From: Actinotalea endophytica
GTDB lineage: Bacteria > Actinomycetota > Actinomycetes > Actinomycetales > Cellulomonadaceae
Direction: 5' to 3'
Length of the DNA stretch: 64,000 bases
Assembly: GCF_025717005.1 (NCBI RefSeq)
Contig: NZ_JAOVZU010000005.1
Span: forward strand, 248,001-312,000
Below are positions 53,618 to 61,877 of the stretch, piece after piece (within the stretch, counting starts at the first letter, position 1; every line of letters begins with the position of its first letter). Position numbers and translations under genes: made by a program. The notes beneath the pieces are model-generated. The model was not told the origin of the DNA. It ran no database searches and saw only the letters and a program-made list of their open reading frames with translations.

Positions 53618-55039
53618 TCACCCGATGATCGGCTGTCCCTCGGGCCTGCGCACCGCTCGGGCCCGCTCACGCAGCGCCAGCGCGGCCCCGAGCGTGATCG
53701 GCCCGAGCCGGCCGGCGAACATCAGGCCGATGAGGACCACCTGGTGCCACGGCGCGAGCTGGGCGGTGATGCCGGCCGACAGGCCGACCGTGGCCGAGGC
53801 CGAGACCACCTCGGCCAGGATGTCGCTGAGCCCGAAGTCGGAGGTGAGGTCGATCGCGATGGTCGGCACGATCACCGCCGCGACACCGACCAGGGCGACG
53901 GCTGCCGCCTGGCGTTGCGCGGCGGCCGAGATCCGACGGTCGAAGAACGTCACGTCCGGGTCGCCGCGCAGCTCGGACCAGATCACGACGGCCAGGACGG
54001 CGAACGTGGTCATCTTGATCCCACCCGCGGTGGACGCGCTCCCGCCGCCGATGAACATCAGCACGTCGGTGCCCAGCCAGGTGCCCTCCCGCAGCGCGGC
54101 GGGGTCGAGCACGCTGAACCCCGCCGTCCGGGGCATCACGCCCTGGACGAACGACGCGAGCACCCGCCCGGGCACGCTGAGGCCGCCGAGCGTCGCCGGG
54201 TTGGACCACTCGGCGGTCAGCATGAACACCGTGCCGAGCGGCACCAGGATCGCGGTCATCAGGACGGTGATCTTGGTGTGCAGGCTCCAGCGGCTCGGTC
54301 GGTGGTGCCGACGGAGCAGCTCGACGACCACCGGGAAGCCGAGGCCGCCGATCAGCACGGCGAGCGCGATCGGGATCCCGATCCACGGATCCGTCGCGTA
54401 CCCCTCCAGGCTGTCCGGGAAGAGCGCGAAGCCTGCGTTGTTGAAGGCCGACACCGCGTGGAAGACGCCGAGCCACACGGCCCTGCCGAAGGGTTCGTGA
54501 TAGCCCCACACCCAACGGACCGCGAGCAGGACGGCCGTGGCGGCCTCCACCGCGAGGGTGATCCGGCCGACCCGCACGAGCGTGCTGCGCACGTCGCCGA
54601 GGCCGACCGTCCGGGTGGAGGCGGCTGCCATCAGTCGGGTGTGCAGCCCGAGCCGCCGCGAGACGAGCAGCCCCACCAGCGACGCGAACGTCATGATGCC
54701 GAAGCCGCCGAGCTGGATGAGCAGCAGGATCACGAGCTGGCCGAAGCCGGTCCACGCCGTCCCGGTGTCGACCGTGGTCAGCCCGGTCACGCAGACCGCC
54801 GAGGTCGCGGTGAACAGCGCCGTGCGCAGACCTGCGTGACCCGAGAGGGGCAGGACGAGGAGCACGGTCCCGAGGACCACGGCGCCGGCGAACCCCAGGA
54901 CGATGCCGAGCAGCGGACGCTGGTGCATCGCGGCGCGCCAGGCGGCGCCGAGCCGGAGGCCGCCGGACGGCCGCTGGACAGGTCCCCCAGGCAAGCCCGG
55001 CCGCGCCTGGGGGGCACGCTGACGGGACCACGGCGGCAC
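53618..55039 (-). CDS. TrkH/KtrB family potassium transporter subunit
   Basis: A 473-residue membrane protein with four M1-P-M2 repeats. Filter-like segments are SAVCVTGLTTVD, SAFNNAGFAL, MPRTAGFSVLD and SATVGLSAGIT, each with the conserved glycine that lines the K+ pore. GTG at 55039 is chosen because GAGGAG lies eight bases upstream; a GTG six bases earlier would sit inside that site. KtrB needs a KtrA/TrkA RCK subunit for gating, but none is adjacent. It is divergent from the phosphodiester glycosidase gene. Coupling ion may be Na+ or H+. Confidence 0.92.
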   Translation of the reverse strand: MPPWSRQRAPQARPGLPGGPVQRPSGGLRLGAAWRAAMHQRPLLGIVLGFAGAVVLGTVLLVLPLSGHAGLRTALFTATSAVCVTGLTTVDTGTAWTGFGQLVILLLIQLGGFGIMTFASLVGLLVSRRLGLHTRLMAAASTRTVGLGDVRSTLVRVGRITLAVEAATAVLLAVRWVWGYHEPFGRAVWLGVFHAVSAFNNAGFALFPDSLEGYATDPWIGIPIALAVLIGGLGFPVVVELLRRHHRPSRWSLHTKITVLMTAILVPLGTVFMLTAEWSNPATLGGLSVPGRVLASFVQGVMPRTAGFSVLDPAALREGTWLGTDVLMFIGGGSASTAGGIKMTTFAVLAVVIWSELRGDPDVTFFDRRISAAAQRQAAAVALVGVAAVIVPTIAIDLTSDFGLSDILAEVVSASATVGLSAGITAQLAPWHQVVLIGLMFAGRLGPITLGAALALRERARAVRRPEGQPIIG

Positions 55040-55155
55040 GGGCACTCCTCACGGACAGGGGCGGGCAGGTCCCATCGTGGCGCACGGCGCGCCTCACAGC
55101 CGACCCTCAGCGGAGGGACACGGTCCCCGAAAGCTCGGGCGGGACGCTCCTGGAC

Positions 55156-56121
55156 ATGTCGAAGCGCTCCCGCACACGTCGCACGGCGGCGATCGTCGCC
55201 ACCACCCTCGTCCTCAGTCTCGGCAGCGCCGCTGCCTGGGCCCTGGACCGGTTCGTCATCGAGCACGTCGAGATCACCGACGTCGCGGCGTACGAGGCGA
55301 GCGCCTCGGCGTCCAGCTCGGCGAGCGCGACCACGGCGGACTCGACCGCCGACGCGAGCACGAGCGAGGCCGTGCTCACCGACACGAGCTACACCTCCGA
55401 CGACGCGTCGATCACGATCTCGACCGTCGTCACCGGCAGCGGCAGCTCGCAGGTCACGTACTACGTCGCCGACGTCGTGCTGTCCGACGCGACCGCGCTC
55501 CGGTCGGCCTTCGCGCAGAACGAGTTCGGCGAGAACATCACCGAGGACACCTCGGACATCGCCGCCGACGTCGGCGCCGTGTTCGCGATCAACGGCGACT
55601 ACTACGGGTTCCGCAGCACCGGGATCGAGATCCGCAACGGCGTGGTCTACCGCGACGAGCCGGCCCGCGAGGGGCTGGCCTTCTACACCGACGGTCACGT
55701 CGAGGTGTACGACGAGACGACCACGAGCGCCGACGAGCTGCTCGCCGCCGGGGTCTGGAACACGTTGTCCTTCGGACCGGCCCTCGTGGTCGACGGCCAG
55801 GTGGTGGACGGCATCGACTCGGTCGAGGTCGACACGAACTTCGGCAACCACTCCATCCAGGGCGACCAGCCGCGCACCGCGGTCGGTGTGATCGACGACA
55901 ACCACCTGGTGTTCGTCGTGGTCGACGGCCGGAGCCCCGGCTACTCGGCGGGCGTCGACATGAACGAGCTCGCCCAGATCATGATCGACCTCGGCGCGAC
56001 CACCGCGTACAACCTCGACGGCGGCGGCTCGTCGACCATGTACTTCAACGGCGAGGTCATCAACCAGCCCAGCAACGGCGGCGAGCGCGGCGTCTCCGAC
56101 ATCCTCTACGTCGCGGGGTGA
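55156..56121 (+). CDS. Secreted phosphodiester glycosidase (NAGPA-like)
   Basis: A 321-residue protein with a basic N-terminus, a single signal-anchor or signal peptide (AAIVATTLVLSLGSAAAWAL, 12-31) and a Ser/Thr/Ala-rich linker (about 45-75) that would hold the catalytic domain outside the membrane. The globular domain resembles the NAGPA/phosphodiester glycosidase family: FAINGDYYGFRSTGIEIRNG and YNLDGGGSSTMYFNGE are the family's signature segments, with Asp, Gly and Asn residues that form the active site. The enzyme would remove a sugar attached through a phosphodiester, for example from a wall polymer. The GTG of the following glycosyltransferase overlaps its stop (GTGA). Confidence 0.85.
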   Translation: MSKRSRTRRTAAIVATTLVLSLGSAAAWALDRFVIEHVEITDVAAYEASASASSSASATTADSTADASTSEAVLTDTSYTSDDASITISTVVTGSGSSQVTYYVADVVLSDATALRSAFAQNEFGENITEDTSDIAADVGAVFAINGDYYGFRSTGIEIRNGVVYRDEPAREGLAFYTDGHVEVYDETTTSADELLAAGVWNTLSFGPALVVDGQVVDGIDSVEVDTNFGNHSIQGDQPRTAVGVIDDNHLVFVVVDGRSPGYSAGVDMNELAQIMIDLGATTAYNLDGGGSSTMYFNGEVINQPSNGGERGVSDILYVAG

Positions 56122-57185
56122 GCACCGTGATCGTCGTCATCCCCGCCTACCAGCCCGACCAGCGACTCGTCGACCTGGTCCGCACGCTGCACCGGACCAG
56201 CCCGAGCACCGAGGTGCTCGTGGTGGACGACGGCAGCGGGCCCGCCTACCGCCGGGTGTTCGACGGCGTCCGGGAGACCGGCGCCACGGTCCTGACGCAC
56301 GACGTCAACCGCGGCAAGGGCCGTGCACTGAAGACCGCGTTCGGCTACGTGGCCCGCCGGCATCCCGGGCACGACGTGGTGTGCGCCGACTCCGACGGCC
56401 AGCACAGCGCGGTGGACGTGCTGCGGGTCGCCGCGGCCGTGGGCCGCGACCGGACGATGGTGCTCGGCGCACGGCGGTTCAGCGGCGACGTTCCGCTGCG
56501 CAGCCGGGTCGGCAACACGGGCGTGCGCGCACTGGTCCGGCTCGTCACGGGCCTCGACCTGCACGACACCCAGACCGGGCTGCGTGGCTACCCAGCCGAC
56601 CTGCTCGAGTGGCTGGGCACCGTGCCGGGCGAGCGCTTCGAGTACGAGATGCGCGTGCTGCTCGAGGCCGGACCGGCGGGGTACGACGTGCACGAGATCG
56701 AGATCGCGACGATCTACCTGGACCACAACGCGTCCTCGCACTTCCGGCCGGTCGTGGACTCGGTCCGGGTGCTGGTGCCGGTGCTCTGGTTCGCGATGGC
56801 GTCCCTGGTGGGCTTCGTCATCGACACCGCGGTGCTGCTCGTGCTCGTCCCGCTGAGCGGGTCGCTCGCGGTCGGCGTGGTCGGCGCACGGCTGCTGAGC
56901 GGAACCGCCAACCTGATGCTCAACCGGCACGTCACGTTCCGCTCCGGGCGGCACGCGCCGTTGCGCGGCGTCGTGCGCCGCTACGTGACGCTCGCGGTGC
57001 TCCTGCTGGCCGGCTCGTACCTGGGCCTGGCAGCGCTCACCGCGCTCGGCCTGCCGCTGCTGGCGGCGAAGGTGATCACCGACCTGAGCCTGCTCACGGT
57101 CAGCTACCAGGTGCAGCGCGCGCTGGTCTTCCGACACCGGCACGCCGCCGAGGTCGCGGCGAGCGCGGTCGAGGTGAACGGCTGA
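56118..57185 (+). CDS. Bifunctional glycosyltransferase family 2 / GtrA-like protein
   Basis: A 355-residue fusion. The N-terminal GT2 domain (about 1-225) has VVDDGSG, the DxD-like CADSDGQH and the TGLRGYP segment found in polyprenyl-phosphate glycosyltransferases. The C-terminal GtrA-like domain (about 225-345) has four hydrophobic helices with SGTANLMLNRHVTFRSG. Such fusions make a lipid-linked sugar and may flip it for transfer outside the cell. The GTG start overlaps the stop of the phosphodiester glycosidase gene, so enzymes adding and removing sugars are produced together. The product is unknown, but a lipid-linked sugar for envelope decoration is likely. Confidence 0.88.
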   Translation: MSTVIVVIPAYQPDQRLVDLVRTLHRTSPSTEVLVVDDGSGPAYRRVFDGVRETGATVLTHDVNRGKGRALKTAFGYVARRHPGHDVVCADSDGQHSAVDVLRVAAAVGRDRTMVLGARRFSGDVPLRSRVGNTGVRALVRLVTGLDLHDTQTGLRGYPADLLEWLGTVPGERFEYEMRVLLEAGPAGYDVHEIEIATIYLDHNASSHFRPVVDSVRVLVPVLWFAMASLVGFVIDTAVLLVLVPLSGSLAVGVVGARLLSGTANLMLNRHVTFRSGRHAPLRGVVRRYVTLAVLLLAGSYLGLAALTALGLPLLAAKVITDLSLLTVSYQVQRALVFRHRHAAEVAASAVEVNG

Positions 57186-57188
57186 GGC

Positions 57189-57713
57189 TCAGCCCTGCTC
57201 GCCCGCACGCACCGGCACCGGGCACGCGTCGGCGGCCGCGAGGCGCCGCACCAGGGCCCAGCCGAGCAGCGCGACGGCGCCGACGGCGAGCCACGGCTGC
57301 ACGGGCGCGAACCACTGGATGGCGCCGGTGTACCCGAGCGCCAGCAGTGCGAGCTTGTTGCACACCGGGCAGCCGACCGCCAGGAAGGTGAGGAACCCGC
57401 CGAGCGCGCCTGCCTTGCCCTCGGTGCTCTCCTCGGGCCGGTCGTCCTTGCGGCGCACGTAGGTCGCGAAGAGCATGCCGGAGAGCACCGCCGTCACCAG
57501 CAGGGCGGGCCACGCCCACGCCGTGGTCGGGATCTCGCGACCGAAGATCGGGTTCCCGATCATGGCCGTCGGGATCGCGACCACGAGTACCGTGACGAGG
57601 GAAGCGACCGCGGCGGTCAGGTACTGGCGCGCTTCCCAGGCCCGCAGCCCGGTCGCAGCGGCACCCAGGCGGGTGGAGGCACGGGACCGGAGACCCAGGG
57701 GAGGTGGCGTCAT
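57189..57713 (-). CDS. Membrane protein with CPVCNK motif, divergent from the persulfide gene
   Basis: A 174-residue membrane protein with four hydrophobic helices. FLTFLAVGCPVCNKLALLALG carries a CxxC motif inside the membrane, near residue 115-118, followed by TGAIQWFAPVQPWLAVG. The ATG overlaps the palindrome at 57712-57727, and the minus-strand hexamer TATACC nine bases upstream could give a nearly leaderless message. Being divergent from a CoA-disulfide reductase/rhodanese gene and sharing one operator, it is a candidate for sulfur, thiol or metal handling at the membrane. The family function is not known to me. Confidence 0.75.
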   Translation of the reverse strand: MTPPPLGLRSRASTRLGAAATGLRAWEARQYLTAAVASLVTVLVVAIPTAMIGNPIFGREIPTTAWAWPALLVTAVLSGMLFATYVRRKDDRPEESTEGKAGALGGFLTFLAVGCPVCNKLALLALGYTGAIQWFAPVQPWLAVGAVALLGWALVRRLAAADACPVPVRAGEQG

Positions 57714-57727
57714 ACCCCCTACGGTAT
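57712..57727. promoter_or_regulatory. CsoR/CstR-like operator shared by the divergent persulfide genes
   Basis: ATACCCCCTACGGTAT has inverted ATACC/GGTAT arms around a C-rich 6-bp centre, the style of CsoR/CstR-family operators. It overlaps the start of the minus-strand gene and lies 113 bp before the CoA-disulfide reductase gene. No CsoR-type gene is in the window. Confidence 0.5.
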
Positions 57728-57839
57728 ATCAGACCCCTTCCGGGGCGCCCGGGCCGGCGAGGCCCACCCACCCGAAGACGGGCACACGGCCCGTACGGGC
57801 GTGCGCGCACCCACCTTCACGGAATGAGGTTCCTGAACC

Positions 57840-60311
57840 ATGAAGATCGTTGTCGTCGGCGGCGTCGCGGCCGGGATGTCACTCGCGGCGCGTGCTCGCC
57901 GTCTCGACGAGTTCGCCGAGATCGTCGTCTTCGAGCGCGGCCACCACGTCTCGTTCGCGAACTGCGGCCTGCCGTATCACATCGGCGAGACCATCAAGGA
58001 ACGCGACCGGCTGCTGCTGCAGACCCCCGCGAGCCTGCACGACTCGCTCGCCATCGACGTGCGCAACGGCGTCGAGGTCCTCTCGATCGACCCCGCGGCC
58101 AAGTCCGTCCGGGTCCGGGTGGTCGACTCCGGCGAGGAGTACGACGAGAGCTACGACGCCCTCGGCCTGACCCCCGGCGCGGTCCCCTTCAAGCCGACCA
58201 TGCCCGGCATCGACCTGGACTCGGTGCACGTGCTCCGCCGGATCGGCGACATGGACGTGATCAAGCGCGCCGTGGACGGCGACGGCGACAAGAAGCGCAG
58301 TGGTGGCGTCCAGCACGCCGTCGTGATCGGCGCGGGCTACATCGGCCTCGAGATGGCCGAGAACCTGCACGAGCGGGGCGTCAAGGTCGAGGTCGTCGAG
58401 ATGGCCGACCAGATCATGCCGCCGCTCGACCACGAGATGACCCGCGCCATGGAGAAGTACATCCAGGCGCACGGCGTCACGCTCCACCTGGGCACGGCGG
58501 CCGCGGCGTTCACGAAGAAGGCGAACGGCCGCACCCAGGTCGAGCTGAAGAACAACACCTTCATCGAGACCGACATGGTGATCATGGCGGCCGGGGTGCG
58601 CCCCAGCGTCGAGCTCGCCGAGGCCGCGGGCCTCGAGCTCGGCCCGCGCGGTGGCATCGCCGTCGACGAGCACATGCGCACGTCCGACCCGAGCATCTGG
58701 GCCGCCGGGGACGCCGTCGAGGTCAAGCACACCGTGCTGCCCGACTCGTGGCTCATCCCGCTGGCCGGGCCCGCGAACCGCCAGGGGCGGGTCGCCGCCG
58801 AGAACATCTGCGGTCGGACCACCACCTTCGACTCGGTGCAGGGCACGTCGGTCGTGAAGGTGTTCGAGATGGTCGCCGGCGGCACCGGCGCCTCGGAGAA
58901 GCAGCTCAAGCGAGCCGGGACCGAGTACCTCACCGTCTCGACCCACCCGCACGGCCACGCCGGCTACTACCCGGGCACCGCGATGATGCACGTCAAGGTG
59001 CTCTTCGCGCCGGCCGACGGCCGGATCCTCGGCGCCCAGATCGCCGGGTTCGACGGTGTCGACAAGCGCCTCGACGTGTTCGCCACCGCGATCCGCGCCG
59101 GCATGACCGTGCACGACCTCGAGGGCCTCGAGCTGGCCTACGCGCCGCCGTTCGGCTCGGCCAAGGACCCGGTCAACATGGCCGGCTTCGTGGCCTCCAA
59201 CGTGATCTCGGGCGACCTCAAGCTCTGGTACGCCGAGGACTACCCGGAGGCCACCGAGGGCGCCCGGATCATCGACGTGCGCGGCCCGGACGAGTTCGGC
59301 ATCTGGCACATCCCCGGTGCCGAGAACGTGCCGCTGAAGACGATCCGCGACGCGCAGGACGGCTGGGACAAGGACACGCCGATCCGGCTGTACTGCGCGG
59401 TCGGATTCCGGTCCTACCTCGCCTACCGGGCACTGGTCCAGCGCGGGTTCACCGACGTCAGGACGCTGTCCGGCGGCTCGACCACCTTCCGTGCGTTCCA
59501 CGACGTGGACCCGACCGCGGTCGAGTCCACCACGCCGATGATCTCCTACGCCGAGGAGACCGGCACGGCCCTTCCGGCCGCGACCGGGAACGTCGTCGAC
59601 CTGGACTGCACCGGCCTGGCCTGCCCCGGCCCGATCATGCGGCTCACCCAGACGATGCTCACCCTCGTCCCCGGCGACGAGGTCGTGGCACACGTCTCCG
59701 ACCCGGGCTTCGGCCTGGACGCGCCGGCCTGGGCCCAGCGCAACGGTCACGAGCTCGTCGACATGACCCCCGAAGGTGCCGGCTTCCAGGCACGGTTCCG
59801 CAAGGGCGGCGTCCAGCTGTCCGGCGCGGCGGCCCGGATCAAGGACAAGAAGTCGTTCGTGGTGTTCTCCGGCGAGCTCGACAAGCTCATCGCGGCGTTC
59901 ATCATCGCGAACGGTGCGGTCGCGATGGGCGACGAGGTCTCGATGTTCTTCACGTTCTGGGGCCTCAACGCGCTCAAGCGTGACGACGCCCCGAAGACCG
60001 AGAAGTCGGCCCTCGAGCGCGCCTTCGGCGTGATGATGCCGTCCGGCCCCGACGCCATGCCCCTGTCGACGATGAACATGCTCGGCGGTGGCCCGGCCCT
60101 GATCAAGAAGGTCATGCGGGACCACAACGTGCCGTCGCTCACCGAGCTGATCGGAGCCGCGCAGCGGTCCGGCGTCCGGATGGTCGCCTGCACGATGACG
60201 ATGGACCTGCTCGGCATCCGCGAGGAGGACCTCATCGACGGCGTCGAGTTCGGCGGCGTCGCGACGTTCCTCGGCGAGGCGAACGAGTCGAACGGCCGCT
60301 TCTTCATCTGA
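57840..60311 (+). CDS. CoA-disulfide reductase-rhodanese-TusA-DsrE fusion protein
   Basis: An 823-residue four-module protein. Residues 1-450 form a pyridine-nucleotide disulfide reductase of the CoADR type, with the single redox Cys42 in FANCGLPYH. Then come a rhodanese domain with Cys519 in YCAVGFRS, a TusA-like sulfur carrier with CTGLACPGP (Cys590, Cys595) and a C-terminal DsrE-like domain with Cys784 in VACTMTMD. These modules together can reduce persulfides or CoA-polysulfides and pass sulfur between cysteines. It starts at an ATG 113 bp after a CsoR/CstR-like operator and is followed by a strong terminator. It probably detoxifies or uses sulfane sulfur in the cytoplasm. Confidence 0.92.
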   Translation: MKIVVVGGVAAGMSLAARARRLDEFAEIVVFERGHHVSFANCGLPYHIGETIKERDRLLLQTPASLHDSLAIDVRNGVEVLSIDPAAKSVRVRVVDSGEEYDESYDALGLTPGAVPFKPTMPGIDLDSVHVLRRIGDMDVIKRAVDGDGDKKRSGGVQHAVVIGAGYIGLEMAENLHERGVKVEVVEMADQIMPPLDHEMTRAMEKYIQAHGVTLHLGTAAAAFTKKANGRTQVELKNNTFIETDMVIMAAGVRPSVELAEAAGLELGPRGGIAVDEHMRTSDPSIWAAGDAVEVKHTVLPDSWLIPLAGPANRQGRVAAENICGRTTTFDSVQGTSVVKVFEMVAGGTGASEKQLKRAGTEYLTVSTHPHGHAGYYPGTAMMHVKVLFAPADGRILGAQIAGFDGVDKRLDVFATAIRAGMTVHDLEGLELAYAPPFGSAKDPVNMAGFVASNVISGDLKLWYAEDYPEATEGARIIDVRGPDEFGIWHIPGAENVPLKTIRDAQDGWDKDTPIRLYCAVGFRSYLAYRALVQRGFTDVRTLSGGSTTFRAFHDVDPTAVESTTPMISYAEETGTALPAATGNVVDLDCTGLACPGPIMRLTQTMLTLVPGDEVVAHVSDPGFGLDAPAWAQRNGHELVDMTPEGAGFQARFRKGGVQLSGAAARIKDKKSFVVFSGELDKLIAAFIIANGAVAMGDEVSMFFTFWGLNALKRDDAPKTEKSALERAFGVMMPSGPDAMPLSTMNMLGGGPALIKKVMRDHNVPSLTELIGAAQRSGVRMVACTMTMDLLGIREEDLIDGVEFGGVATFLGEANESNGRFFI

Positions 60312-60331
60312 GCAGCACCTGACCAGCAACG

Positions 60332-60366
60332 CGAGGGGCCCCGGGCGATCCGCCCGGGGCCCCTCG
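60332..60366. terminator. Bidirectional terminator between the CoADR fusion and pyk
   Basis: A perfect 16-bp stem (CGAGGGGCCCCGGGCG and its complement) with a 3-nt loop lies between two convergent genes. Confidence 0.8.
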
Positions 60367-60394
60367 TCGTACCGGCACGCGGCCGGCGGGAGGC

Positions 60395-61804
60395 TCAGCT
60401 GCCGAAGCGGTGCACCAGCAGCGAGTTGGTGGTGCCGGGCACCCCGACCGGGGCACCGAACACGATGATCACGAGGTCGCCGGCCTCGGCCAGACCGTGC
60501 TTGCGCAAGGTCGCGTCCACCTGGACGACCATCGCGTCGGTGTGCGCGACGGTGTCGACCTGGTAGGTCTGCACACCCCAGGTCAGGGCGAGCCGGCTGC
60601 GAACGTCCCCATCCGGGGTCAGCGCGAGCATCGGGATCTGCGAGCGCAGCCGCGAGACCCGGCGTGCGGTGTCACCCGACTGCGTGAACGTGACCAGGTA
60701 CTTCACGCCGAGCGTCTCGCCGACGTCCGCCGCCGCGTGGGTGATCGCACCCGAGCGGGTCTTCGGGCTCCAGCCCAGCGGCGCGATCCGGTCGAAGCCG
60801 TGCGTCTCGGTGTTCTCGATGATCCGGGCCATCGTGCGGACGGCCTCGATCGGGAACTCACCGACGCTCGTCTCGCCGGACAGCATCACGGCGTCCGCGC
60901 CGTCCAGGACCGCGTTCGCGCAGTCCGAGGCCTCGGCCCGGGTCGGGCGCGGCGCCGAGATCATCGACTCGAGCACCTGGGTGGCCACGATGACCGGCTT
61001 GGCCGAACGGCGGGCGAGCTCGATCGCGCGCTTCTGCACCAGCGGGACCTGCTCGAGCGGAAGCTCGACGCCCAGGTCGCCGCGGGCGACCATGATGCCG
61101 TCGAAGGCGTCCACGATCTCGGCGAGGTTGTCGACGGCCTGCGGCTTCTCGATCTTCGCCAGGACCGGGACCTTGCGCTTCTCCTCGGCCATGATCAGGG
61201 CGACGTCGTCGTAGTCGGAGGCCGACCGGACGAACGACAGTGCGATGAAGTCCGCGCCCTGCGCGAGGCCCCAGCGCAGGTCCTCCTTGTCCTTCTCCGA
61301 CAGCGCGGGCACGCTCACCGCGACGCCGGGCAGGTTCAGGCCCTTGTTGTTCGAGACCGGACCGGGGATCTCGACCTTCGTGACCACCCGCGGTCCCTCG
61401 ACCGCGGTGATCCGCACGGCCACCCGGCCGTCGTCGATGAGGATCCGGTCGCCGACCCGGGCGTCACCGGGCAGGCCCTTGTACGTGGTGGAGACGAGCT
61501 CCTTGGTGCCGGGCACGTCCTCGGTCGTGATGGTGAACACGTCACCGACGGCAAGCTCGTGCTTGCCCTCCTCGAACCGGCCGAGCCGGATCTTCGGGCC
61601 CTGCAGGTCGACCAGGATGGCGACCGCACGTCCCGCGGCCTTGGCCGCGTCCCGGACGCGCTTGATGACGGCGGCGTGCTCCTCCGGCTCGCCGTGGCTC
61701 CGGTTGATCCGTGCCACGTCCATGCCCGCGTCAACCAGGGCCTGGACCATCTCGGGGGACTCCGTCGCGGGTCCCAGGGTGCAAACGATCTTCGCTCTAC
61801 GCAT
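60395..61804 (-). CDS. pyk: Pyruvate kinase
   Basis: A 469-residue pyruvate kinase of normal length. Visible are MRRAKIVCTLGPATESPEM at the N-terminus, ARINRSHG (usual ARxNxSHG), DLQGPKIRLG, the catalytic IEKPQAVDNL and MVARGDLGVELP segments and the C-terminal regulatory domain with TQSGDTARRVSRLRSQ. It makes ATP and pyruvate from PEP. The ATG lies six bases after a TAGGCT box, so the transcript is probably leaderless. It is convergent with the CoADR fusion and lies downstream of gltD on the same strand; the 73-bp gap and own promoter suggest separate transcription. Confidence 0.97.
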   Translation of the reverse strand: MRRAKIVCTLGPATESPEMVQALVDAGMDVARINRSHGEPEEHAAVIKRVRDAAKAAGRAVAILVDLQGPKIRLGRFEEGKHELAVGDVFTITTEDVPGTKELVSTTYKGLPGDARVGDRILIDDGRVAVRITAVEGPRVVTKVEIPGPVSNNKGLNLPGVAVSVPALSEKDKEDLRWGLAQGADFIALSFVRSASDYDDVALIMAEEKRKVPVLAKIEKPQAVDNLAEIVDAFDGIMVARGDLGVELPLEQVPLVQKRAIELARRSAKPVIVATQVLESMISAPRPTRAEASDCANAVLDGADAVMLSGETSVGEFPIEAVRTMARIIENTETHGFDRIAPLGWSPKTRSGAITHAAADVGETLGVKYLVTFTQSGDTARRVSRLRSQIPMLALTPDGDVRSRLALTWGVQTYQVDTVAHTDAMVVQVDATLRKHGLAEAGDLVIIVFGAPVGVPGTTNSLLVHRFGS

Positions 61805-61810
61805 GTCCCC

Positions 61811-61816
61811 AGCCTA
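61811..61816 (-). promoter_or_regulatory. -10 box of a leaderless promoter (pyk)
   Basis: TAGGCT on the minus strand, six bases before the pyk ATG, identical in sequence and spacing to the box at 8376-8381. Confidence 0.55.
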
Positions 61817-61877
61817 GTTCTTCAGTCGTGGGACCTTTCGTCACCGACCGGCCCCGCACGGAACGTTCACCCGACAG

